From: Physella acuta
Lineage: Eukaryota; Mollusca; Gastropoda; Physidae
Direction of reading: 5' to 3'
DNA: 64,000 bases
Assembly (NCBI RefSeq): GCF_028476545.1
Contig: NW_026731884.1
Span: 136,501-200,500, forward strand
Part shown: piece after piece, positions 49,101-61,100 of the stretch
How the letters are laid out: each line of letters starts with the position of its first letter
Position numbering within the stretch: the first letter of the stretch is position 1
The notes under the pieces: generated by a model
What the model was told of the DNA's origin: nothing
Database searches by the model: none
What the model saw: the letters and a program-made list of their open reading frames with translations, nothing else
Translations under genes and position numbers: made by a program

Positions 49101-52100
49101 GTGTCAGATCCTTCAATAAAAACTCCGTGTGTTGTAGGTCGGTAACAACACACCCACTAGATGGTGGTGCCAGATCCTTCAATAAAAACTTGGTGTGTTG
49201 TAGGTCGGTAACAACACACCCACAAGATGGTGGTGTCAGATCCTTCAATAAAAACTCCGTGTGTTGTAGGTCTGTAACAACACACCCACTAGATGGTGGT
49301 GTCAGATCCTTCAATAAAAACTCCGTGTGTTGTAGGTCGGTAACAACACACCCACTAGATGGGACTTTGGTGCCAGATCCTTCAATAAAACTTACCGACG
49401 CATGGATGGTTCGATTCATAAATTCAAACTACTGAGGGGCTAGGTGACCTTGGCGCGTGCTATGTGACACATTAGACCTGATGACTGTACTGAGGGGCTA
49501 GGTGACCTTGGCGCTATGTGACACATTAGACCTGATGACTGTACTGAGGGGCTAGATGAACTTGGCGCGTGCTATGTGATAGACCTGATGACTGTACTGA
49601 GGGGCTAGGTGACCTTGGGGCAATGTGACACATTAAACCTAATGACCTTACGTTGGCCCAGCACTACCGGCTTCCCGAATGTACCTGACATCGTGTTCCA
49701 ACCCACTGTAGCATGTCGCTATGGCGTGACGACAGCATGGATGGTGGCACTAGTAGCCCGTCGTGTTACCAGCCCACTGTAGCATGTCGCTATGGCGTGA
49801 CGACAGCATGAATGGGGGCACAAGTAGCCCGTCGTGTTACCAGCCCACTGTAGCATGTCGCTATGGCGTGACGACAGCATGGATGGTGGCACACGTAGCC
49901 CGTCGTGTTACCAGCCCACTGTAGCATGTCGCTATGGCGTGACGACAGCATGGATGGTGGCACTAGTAGCCCGTCGTGTTACCAACCCACTGTAGCATGT
50001 CGCTATGGCGTGACAGCATGGATGTGGGCACACGTAGCCCGTCGTGTTACCAACCCACTGTAGCATGTCGCTATGGCGTGACGACAGCATGGATGGTGGC
50101 ACTAGTAGCCCGTCGTGTTACCAACCCACTGTAGCATGTCGCTATGGCGTGACAGCATGGATGTGGGCACACGTAGCCCGTCGTGTTACCAACCCACTGT
50201 AGCATGTCGCTATGGCGTGACGACAGCATGGATGGTGGCACTAGTAGCCCGTCGTGTTACCAACCCACTGTAGCATGTCGCTATGGCGTGACGACAGCAT
50301 GGATGGTGGCACTAGTAGCCCGTCGTGTTACCAACCCACTGTAGCATGTCGCTATGGCGTGACGACAGCATGGATGTGGGCACACGTAGCCCGTCGTGTT
50401 ACCAGCCCCTAACATGTCGCTATGGCGTGACGACAGCATGGATGTGGGCACACGTAGCCCGTCGTGTTACCAGCCCACTGTAGCATGTCGCTATGGCGTG
50501 ACGACAGCATGGATGGTGGCACTAGTAGCCCGTCGTGTTACCAACCCACTGTAGCATGTCGCTATGGCGTGACGACAGCATGGATGTGGGCACACGTAGC
50601 CCGTCGTGTTACCAGCCCCTAACATGTCGCTATGGCGTGACGACAGCATGGATGTGGGCACACGTAGCCCGTCGTGTTACCAGCCCACTGTAGCATGTCG
50701 CTATGGCGTGACGACAGCATGGATGGAGGCACACGTAGCCCGTCGTGTTACCAGCCCCTAACATGTCGCTATGGCGTGACGACAGCATGGATGGAGGCAC
50801 ACGTAGCCCAATACATTCGTTTGACATGCTTGTATTGGTGCTTATCAAACCCTCCCGAAGGAGGGGGGAGAGAGGAAGTAAAATAATGGTTACTTTTTTT
50901 TTTCATTTTTTGAATTCTTCCGTGTCCGTCCTCTTGGAGAAATGTCTGAAAGAAACTGCTTCCATCCCACCTGAACGATACAAGATCTTAGTTTTTGAGC
51001 CAATCAATGACGTCCCTTTCACTAGAGCCATTATCTTCCCGTTAACTGTAATCACGTGAGGTGTGCTATTATTAGAAGCAGCGTGTCACGTGCCGACAAG
51101 CGTGCTGTTGACTAGACCCACCTACCGAAGTTAAAACGAGAGCGGAGCGTACTTTTCCCGTCTATGCGCAACACCTCGTGTATCACCACCCCTCCCCATC
51201 CACCTCGCGGTACTTTAATGGGGGTTGGGACTTGTTTTGAAAACAACTTGGTCTCTGTGCACTGGTGTCTCGCCCCAAGGCGAGAATTGCTGCGGATATG
51301 GATTATGATAGTGATCAGGAATGGGACAGGAAAACCCAGACATCTAGAGATGGATGATGATAGAAATGGGGGGGGGGGGGAGTTATGACGTAAACACAAA
51401 CATGGAAAGCTAGAGCTGATTTACATAAACAAAAATTAAAACATTAGGCTATCAGATGCCCAATGTTTTGTACCCTCTCTTAGATCCTGTTTTTTTTCAC
51501 GTCAATCAACTTTTATTTGGGGGAGGGGGGTGTTGATTTTTACTACAGATTTTGAAATGTTTGCATGTTTTCCCCTATGAAGCCTTTTGTGTTGCTTTTG
51601 AAGTCAGTTGATTGAAATGGGGTTTTAATTGTCAAATTGACGCAGTCTCCTTTTGATTCACCATTCATAGTATTAATTTGGATATGCCTTTTTTTTTAAA
51701 ATTTCACTCTACAATGTCATTAGTTGATCCACCCATTTCAAGCAATCTTCCCCCTGAGTAATGTAATTCTCTGCTGAAAATACCACCCTTATAGTGCATG
51801 ATTTAGTGCAAGTAAGATGGAAGATGATGTTCACCATTATCTAAAGTAAACATTTGATTTGTGTGTATCCCTGCCACCATTTTCTGGCAATACACGTTTG
51901 TTAGTTGATGGGCCCTGTATAGTTGAGGTGGGCCCTGTATAGCTGAGGTGGGCCCTGTATAGCAGAGGTGGGCCCTGTATAGCAGAGGTGGGCCCTGTAG
52001 AGCTGAGGTGAGCCCTGTATAGCAGAGGTGGGCCCTGTAGAGTTGAGGTGGGCCCTGTAGAGCTGAGGTGGGCCCTGTAGAGCTGAGGTGGGCCCTGTAT

Positions 52101-55100
52101 AGCAGAGGTGGGCCCTGTAGAGTTGAGGTGGGCCCTGTAGAGCTGAGGTGGGCCCTGTAGAGCTGAGGTGGGCCCTGTATAGCAGAGGTGGGCCCTGTAG
52201 AGTTGAGGTGGGCCCTGTAGAGCTGAGGTGGGCCCTGTAGAGCTGAGGTGGGCCCTGTAGAGCTGAGGTGGGCCCTGTATAGCTGAGGTGGGCCCTGTAG
52301 AGTTGAGGTGGGCCCTGTAGAGCTGAGGTGGGCCCTGTAGAGTTGAGGTGGGCCCTGTAGTGTTGAGGTGGGCCCTGTAGAGCTGAGGTGGGCCCTGTAG
52401 AGCTGAGGTGGGCCCTGTATAGTTTAGGTGGGCCCTGTAGAGCTGAGGTGGGACCTGTATAGCAGAGGTGGGCCCTGTAGAGCTGAGGTGGGCCCCTTAG
52501 AGTTGAGGTGGTCCCTGTATAGTTTAGGTGGGCCCTGTAGAGCTGAGGTGGGCCCTGTATAGCAGAGGTGGGCCCTGTATAGCAGAGGTGGGCCCTGTAG
52601 AGCTGAGGTGGGCCCTGTATAGCTGAGGTGGGCCCTGTAGAGTTGAGGTGGGCCCTGTAGAGTTGAGGTGGGCCCTGTAGAGTTGAGGTGGGACCTGTAG
52701 AGTTGAGGTGGGCCCTGTATAGCAGAGGTGGGCCCTGTATAGCAGAGGTGGGCCCTGTAGAGTTGAGGTGGGCCAGCACTTGTTCTTTAGATTGACTGTT
52801 CTTTCTATCTTGCTGAATGTGTGTTACATTTTATAAGCTAACGTTGAACAAAGATTTGAATAAAGGGTATCAGCAGTGTCTGTGTCTGCTAATTATAGCC
52901 TGTAATGTATTTTACAATGTATTTGTATGCAGGCACTAACAGAATTATAGAGTTGAACATTGTTCCCAATCAGGTGAAGGCGATCTTGACCGTGTATTCC
53001 GGCTCCCAAACACCACCTATATTGGAGGCAATGAGTCAGTCCTGCCCTTAAAGGAAATCATCCGGCGTCTGCAGGTCAGTAGATGTCCAGTTGTACTGAC
53101 ATCTGTTTGTATTTGTCTCAGTAGGTCAGTAGATGTCCAGTTGCACTGACATCTGTATTTGTCTCAGTAGGTCAGTAGATGTCCAGTTGTACTGACATCT
53201 GTATTTGTCTCAGTAGGTCAGTAGATGTCCAGTTGCACTGACATCTGTATTTGTCTCAGTAGGTCAGTAGATGTCCAGTTGTACTGACATCTGTATTTGT
53301 CTCAGTAGGTCAGTAGATGTCCAGTTGTACTGACATCTGTTTGTATTTGTCTCAGTAGGTCAGTAGATGTCCAGTTGTACTGACATCTGTATTTGTCTCA
53401 GTAGGTCAGTAGATGTCCAGTTGTACTGACATCTGTATTTGTCTCAGTAGGTCAGTAGATGTCCAGTTGTACTGACATCTGTATTTGTCTCAGTAGGTCA
53501 GTAGATGTCCAGTTGTACTGACATCTGTATTTGTCTCAGTAGGTCAGTAGATGTCCAGTTGTACTGACATCTGTATTTGTCTCAGTAGGTCAGTAAATGT
53601 CCATTTGTACTGACATCTGTTTGTATTTGTCTCAGTAGGTCAGTAGATGTCCAGTTGTACTGACATCTGTATTTGTCTCAGTAGGTCAGTAGATGTCCAG
53701 TTGTACTGACATCTGTATTTGTCTCAGTAGGTCAGTAGATGTCCAGTTGTACTGACATCTGTTTGTATTTGTCTCAGTAGGTCAGTAGATGTCCAGTTGT
53801 ACTGACATCTGTTTGTATTTGTCTCAGTAGGTCAGTAGATGTCCATTTGTACTGACATCTGTTTGTATTTGTCTCAGTAGGTCAGTAGATGTCCAGTTGT
53901 ACTGTTTTGACCCATTAGTCACATGATTATTTTATAAACTGTATAACATGGGAGGTAACTCCTAAGAAAAACGACTCTGTGTGGTGTGCCAGGCCAACTT
54001 GCCTTGGTTTCTTCTTTCATTGATTGGATTCTTCACTGGAGCTGGCATCTGTCCAACATGTAGCACTTGCAAGTTTTGCCCCACCATGTCTCCCCTGCAC
54101 AACTTGTTGACACAATGTTTCTGATGTAGCAAGGCTCAAACATCATGCCACCTAGTACAGTTACAAGAGCTGTCTATAAACACTTACGTTTAAAATATAG
54201 TACAGTTACAAGAGCTTTCTATAACCCAATACATTTGAAATTTGGTAGTTACAAGAGCCGTCTATAACCCAATACATTTGAAATTTGGTAGTTACAAGAG
54301 CCGTCTATAAACCAATACATTTGAAATTTGGTAGTTACAAGAGCCGTTTATAAACCAATACATTTGAAATTTGGTAGTTACAAGAGCCGTCTATAAACCA
54401 ATACATTTGAAATTTAGTACAGTTACAAGAGCCGTCTATAAACCAATACATTTGAAATTTAGTACAGTTACAAGAGCCAATACATTTGAAATTTGGTAGT
54501 TACAAGAGCTGTCTATAAACACATACGTTTATTATTTTTTACATTTACAAGAGCCGTCTATAAACCAATAGATTTGAAACCATAACCATGTCTCATATCA
54601 AGTTGGGGTATAATGGGAATAATGCTTGAGTTTGTAAACCAGTTCTGTGGGCACTTATTGATCTGCCCAGGATAGGTTGAAATCAATCAATCAGTTCACA
54701 GGTGGCCAGGGTTCTACACCTTTCAAACAGCCCCTTATCTTAGCTGGGTCAGGTTTTTGTTGGCTAGACTTGTGTATCTTATGTCAGCTGTCAGGTTTTT
54801 GTTGGCTAGACTTGTGTATCTTATGTCAGCTGTCAGGTTTTTGTAGGCTAGACTTGTTTATGTCAGCTGTCAGGTTTTTGTTGGACTTGTGTATCTTATG
54901 TCAGCTGTCAGGTTTTTGTTGGATTTGTGTCTTATGTCAGCTGTCAGGTTTTTGTTGGATTTGTGTCTTATGTCAGCTGTCAGGTTTTTGTAGGCTAGAC
55001 TTGTGTATCTTATGTCAGCTGTCAGGTTTTTGTTGGCTAGACTTGGGTATCTTATGTCAGCTGTCAGGTTTTTGTTGGATTTGTGTCTTATGTCAGCTGT

Positions 55101-58100
55101 CAGGTTTTTGTAGGCTAGACTTGTGTATCTTATGTCAGCTGTCAGGTTTTTGTTGGCTAGACTTGTGTATCTTATGTCAGCTGTCAGGTTTTTGTTGGAT
55201 TTGTGTCTTATGTCAGCTGTCAGGTTTTTGTAGGCTAGACTTGTGTATCTTATGTCAGCTGTCAGGTTTTTGTTGGCTAGACTTGGGTATCTTATGTCAG
55301 CTGTCAGGTTTTTGTTGGATTTGTGTCTTATGTCAGCTGTCAGGTTTTTGTAGGCTAGACTTGTGTATCTTATGTCAGCTGTCAGGTTTTTGTTGGATTT
55401 GTGTCTTATGTCAGCTGTCAGGTTTTTGTAGGCTAGACTTGTGTATCTTATGTCAGCTGTCAGGTTTTTGTTGGCTAGACTTGTGTATCTTATGTCAGCT
55501 GTCAGGTTTTTGTTGGATTTGTGTCTTATGTCAGCTGTCAGGTTTTTGTTGGATTTGTGTCTTATGTCAGCTGTCAGGTTTTTGTAGGCTAGACTTGTGT
55601 ATCTTATGTCAGCTGTCAGGTTTTTGTAGGCTAGACTTGTGTATCTTATGTCAGCTGTCAGGTTTTTGTTGGCTAGACTTGGGTATCTTATGTCAGCTGT
55701 CAGGTTTTTGTTGGATTTGTGTCTTATGTCAGCTGTCAGGTTTTTGTAGGCTAGACTTGTGTATCTTATGTCAGCTGTCAGGTTTTTGTTGGATTTGTGT
55801 CTTATGTCAGCTGTCAGGTTTTTGTAGGCTAGACTTGTGTATCTTATGTCAGCTGTCAGGTTTTTGTTGGCTAGACTTGTGTATCTTATGTCAGCTGTCA
55901 GGTTTTTGTTGGATTTGTGTCTTATGTCAGCTGTCAGGTTTTTGTTGGATTTGTGTCTTATGTCAGCTGTCAGGTTTTTGTAGGCTAGACTTGTGTATCT
56001 TATGTCAGCTGTCAGGTTTTTGTAGGCCAGACTTGTGTATCTTATGTCAGCTGTCAGGTTTTTGTAGGCTAGACTTGTGTATCTTATGTCAGCTGTCAGG
56101 TTTTTGTTGGATTTGTGTCTTATGTCAGCTGTCAGGTTTTTGTTGGATTTGTGTATCTTATGTACACTTGTGGTACACCTGCGGTACACCTGCGGTGCAC
56201 CTGTGGTACACCTGCGGTACACCTGCGGTACACCTGCGGTGCACCTGTGGTACACCTGCGGTACACCTGCGGTGCACCTGTGGTACACCTGCGGTACACC
56301 TGCGGTGCACCTGTGGTACACCTGCGGTGCACCTGTTGTACACCTGTTGTACACCTGGGGTACACCTGTGGTACACCTGTGGTACACCTGTGGTACACTT
56401 GTGGTGGTACACCTGCTGTACACTTGTGGTACACCAATGGTTGGCATGCTACCACAAAACTAGTGTCCAAGTCCCAAGCTGGTTTTTACCACGTTTTCTT
56501 TAACTTGCTTTCTCTGTGTGTTTATTTATTTATTTATTTGTTTGTCTTTCCAATCCAATCTTGCGATCGAAATTTCTGGCACTTCCCAGTTAGCTAGCGC
56601 GCTGAAATTTTCAGGGAAGCTTTCTTTTGGATGACCATTGAATATTCAATTGTTATTATTACTAAATTGATCAATGGAAACATTTTATTGAGCATTTTAG
56701 ACCGCTATATAATCTATATATATAATTCTCCTCTGCTAGCCATTACAAAAAAAAACCAGCGACGCGTACCTCGCGCGCAGTGAAGCGAACGATCACATGT
56801 CGCCACAGGCTTAGGGGCAGAGAATTTAGCTTGAACCGAGTTTAAACTTACAGGAGGTAGGCCAGTTTGGGGGAGACGATATGGTCGAGTGGTTGGGCAC
56901 ACGATTGCTATCCCACTCGACACGGGTTCAAATCTATGTGTTCTAGTCAGTAACGTATTCAAACAACGTGTTTTTTACGAGTTGTCTTTTTACGAGTTGT
57001 CTTTTTACGAGTTGTCTTTTTACGAGTTGTCTTTTTACGAGTTGTCTTCGTTTACCCCAAAAAAGTGAAAAGATAAAATCGATAGCAAGATTTTAATGCA
57101 AACAAACAGACAAAGACTAAAAAGTAGAAAATAATAATCATTAAAAAAGTTTTTAAAAACCAACGTTTTCTGATTGAACTAAAAAGTAGAAAATAAATGC
57201 TATAGGCCCTACATCACAATAATGCAAGCGATCACTCTACTATAAGCGAGCAAAAACGTGGGGCGCCGTGATTTTCTTACAGTTTCTAATACTGTTGACT
57301 CTCTACAAGCTCCCTAATAAAAGTCAATAGTATTATCTAATCAATAGTAATATAACTTTTACTTCGGCGCCCCACGTTTTTCATCGCTTATAGTAGAGTG
57401 ATCGCTTGCATTATTGTGATGTAGGGCCTATAGCATTTATTTTCTACTTTTTAGTTCAATCAGAAAACGTTGGTTTTTAAAAACTTTTTTAATGATTATT
57501 ATTATGGGTTTAGGGAGCTTAGGGTTTTATGTGGGTTTAGGGAGCTTAGGGTCTTATGTGGGTTCAGGAAGCTCAGGGTTTTATTTGGGTTCAGGGAGCT
57601 AAGGGTTTTATTTGGGTTCAGGGAGCTAAGGGTTTTATTTGGGTTCAGGGAGCTAAGGGTTTGATGTGGGTTCAGAAAAAGGGTTTTGATGTGGGTTCAG
57701 GAAGTTAAGGGTTTTGATGTGGGTTCAGGAAGTTAAGGGTTTTGATGTGGGTTCAGGAAGTTAAGGGTTTTGATGTGGGTTCAGGAAGTTAAGGGTTTTG
57801 ATGTGGGTTCAGGAAGTTAAGGGTTTTGATGTGGGTTCAGGAAGTTAAGGGTTTTGATGTGGGTTCAGGAAGTTAAGGGTTTAGATGTGGGTTCAGGGAG
57901 TTAAGGGTTTTGATGTTGGTTCAGGAAGTTAAGGGTTTTGATGTGGGTTCAGGAAGTTAAGGGTTTTGATGTGGGTTCAGGAAGTTAAGGGTTTTGATGT
58001 GGGTTCAGGAAGTTAAGGGTTTTGATGTGGGTTCAGAAAAAGGGTTTTGATGTGGGTTCAGGAAGTTAAGGGTTTTGATGTGGGTTCAGGAAGTTAAGGG

Positions 58101-61100
58101 TTTTGATGTGGGTTCAGGAAGTTAAGGGTTTTGATGTGGGTTCAGGAAGTTAAGGGTTTTGATGTGGGTTCAGGAAGTTAAGGGTTTTGATGTGGGTTCA
58201 GGAAGTTAAGGGTTTTGATGTGGGTTCAGGAAGTTAAGGGTTTTGATGTGGGTTCAGGGAGTTAAGGGTTTTAATGTTGGTTCAGGAAGTTAAGGGTTTT
58301 GATGTGGGTTCAGGAAGTTAAGGGTTTTGATGTGGGTTCAGGAAGTTAAGGGTTTTGATGTGGGTTCAGGAAGTTAAGGGTTTTGATGTGGGTTCAGGGA
58401 GCTTGGGGTTTGATCTGGAAGTGGAAGTGTTGATATTGTTTTAGGAAATGATAAACTTTCTTCCATCCATAATGTGTACTATCCTATTGGTGTATTGATC
58501 AACCAAACTTTCTTCCATCCAGAATGTGTACTGTCCTATTGGTGTATTGATCAAGCAAACTTTCTTCCATCCAGAATGTGTACTGTCCTATTGGTGTATT
58601 GATCAAGCAAACTTTCTTCCATCCAGAATGTGTACTGTCCTATTGGTGTATTGATCAAGCAAACTTTCTTCCATCCAGAATGTGTACTGTCCTATTGGTG
58701 TATTGATCAACCAAACTTTCTTCCATCCAGAATGTGTACTGTCCTATTGGTGTATTGATCAAGCAAACTTTCTTCCATCCAGAATGTGTACTGTCCTATT
58801 GGTGTATTGATCAAGCAAACTTTCTTCCATCCAGAATGTGTACTGTCCTATTGGTGTATTGATCAACCAAACTTTCTTCCATCCAGAATGTGTACTGTCC
58901 TATTGGTGTATTGATCAAGCAAACTTTCTTCCATTCAGAATGTGTACTGTCCTATTGGTGTATTGATCAAGCAAACTTTCTTCCATCCAGAATGTGTACT
59001 GTCGTTCCATTGGGTTATTGATGAACCAAACTTTCTTCCATCCAGAATGTGTACTGTCCTATTGGTGTATTGATGAACCAAACTTTCTTCCATCCAGAAT
59101 GTGTACTGTCGTTCCATTGGGTTATTGATCAAGCAAACTTTCTTCCATCCAGAATGTGTACTGTCGTTCCATTGGGTTATTGATGAACCAAACTTTCTTC
59201 CATCCAGAATGTGTACTGTCGTTCCATTGGGTTATTGATGAACCAAACTTTCTTCCATCCAGAATGTGTACTGTCGTTCCATTGGGTTATTGATGAACCA
59301 AACTTTCTTCCATCCAGAATGTGTACTGTCGTTCCATTGGTGTATTGATCAACCAAACTTTCTTCCATCCAGAATGTGTACTGTCCTATTGGTGTATTGA
59401 TGAACCAAACTTTCTTCCATCCAGAATGTGTACTGTCGTTCCATTGGGTTATTGATGAACCAAACTTTCTTCCATCCAGAATGTGTACTGTCCCATTGGT
59501 GTATTGATCAACCAAACTTTCTTCCATCCAGAATGTGTACTGTCGTTCCATTGGTGTATTGATCAACCAAACTTTCTTCCATCCAGAATGTGTACTGTCC
59601 CATTGGTGTATTGATCAACCAAACTTTCTTCCATCCAGAATGTGTACTGTCGTTCCATTGGTGTTGAGTTCATGTTCATCAATGACCTCCAGCAGACAGA
59701 CTGGATCAGGCGCAGATTTGAAACTCCTGGCATCATGCAGTTCAGTACAGAGGAGCGCCGGTTGATTTTGGCAAGACTGATCAGATCAACAAGGTCTGGT
59801 TTAAATGTTGAGTTAGAAGAGATTGTAATAACTGTAATTGTGGCTGTCTATTACAGAAACTTGTTAGATTGTAATAACTGTAATTGTGGCTGTCTATTAC
59901 AGAAACTTGTTAGATTGTAATAACTGTAATTGTGGCTGTCTATTACAGAAACTTGTTAGATTGTAATAACTGTAATTGTGGCTGTCTATTACAGAAACTT
60001 GTTAGATTGTAATAACTGTAATTGTGGCTGTCTATTACAGAAACTTGTTAGATTGTAATAACTGTAATTGTGGCTGTCTATTACAGAAACTTGTTAGAAT
60101 CTGGAGGAGAAGAAGATTATAGACATTATAATTATTGTAAACAAAATTTGCTTATTCACTTGAATCTTTAATAGCTGCAGGTAGCAGGCAAGAATTGCTT
60201 CAATCCACTTGGTTTGATTGTGCTTTCTATTTCAAATGTTTAGATTTGAAGAGTTTTTGGCCCGCAAGTGGTCGTCAGAAAAACGTTTTGGTCTGGAAGG
60301 CTGTGAAGTTCTCATCCCTGCTATGAAGACCATCATTGACGCTTCCAGTGCTCTTGGAGTGGACAGCTTCATTATTGGAATGCCACACAGAGGCCGGCTC
60401 AATGTCCTGGCCAACGTGTGTCGCAAGCCACTGGAGAAAATCATTTGCCAGTTTGACTCTAAGCTGGAAGCGGCAGATGAGGGGTCTGGGGACGTCAAGT
60501 ACCACCTGGGCATGTCACACGAGCGCCTGAACCGCGTCACCAACAAGAACATCAAGATTGCTGTTGTAGCTAATCCCTCCCATCTGGAGGCTGTTGATCC
60601 AGTGGTGCAAGGCAAGGCTAGGGCTGAGATGTTCTACCGGGGAGATAATGATGGCAAAAAGGTACCATTTCAGCCCCCAGCACTTACCTACTCAATTAGT
60701 ACTATACATCCTCTCCACTCCACACACTCTGTAATTTAGCACTTGTAGTTGGATATTTTACCACTTATAGTCTAGTTCTGTTGTAGTTGGATATTTACCC
60801 CCCCCCCCCCCTTTGTAATCTAGCTCTGTTGGATTACCCTTCTTTGTATTGTAGTTCTGTTGGATATTTCCCCCCCCCCCCCCCTTTTTTTAAAATGTAG
60901 TTCTGTTGGATATTCACCCCCCCCCCTTTTTTTTAAAATGTAGTTCTGTTGGATATTCACCCCCCCCCCCTTTTTTTAAATGTAGTTCTGTTGATTATTT
61001 ACCCCCCCTTTTAATGCAGTTCTAACTTAATTGGATATTTAAACACTCACATCCCTACTGTGTAAAGAAAGGTTTGCTTAAAAATAATGATTCCCTCTGA

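Noticed and set aside
51901-52779. Minus-strand frame of 292 codons rich in GPP and YRAHL
   Set aside because: It is the 20-bp array read in one strand (60 bp is 20 codons); no protein family, inside OGDH intron 3.
52974-53074. Missing micro-exon between OGDH exons 3 and 4
   Set aside because: At first the FYGL-type stretch of human OGDH seemed absent. The joined [13 protein letters not shown] or [13 protein letters not shown] aligns directly to FYGLDESDLDKVF, so no exon is needed.
54677-56503. Open frame of 608 codons on plus and 525 on minus strand
   Set aside because: It is read-through of the 42/36-bp and 12-bp arrays, whose unit lengths are multiples of three. There is no domain, and it lies inside OGDH intron 4.
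56872-56945. Functional tRNA gene
   Set aside because: Box A and box B are present, but no convincing acceptor stem or anticodon arm; kept as a SINE head or pseudogene.
57508-58415. Telomere-like sequence from TTAAGGGTTTT units
   Set aside because: The period is 28 bp and no TTAGGG run is present; it lies inside OGDH intron 4.
60232-60615. 127-codon minus-strand frame
   Set aside because: It is the antisense shadow of OGDH exon 6, which is well supported on the plus strand.
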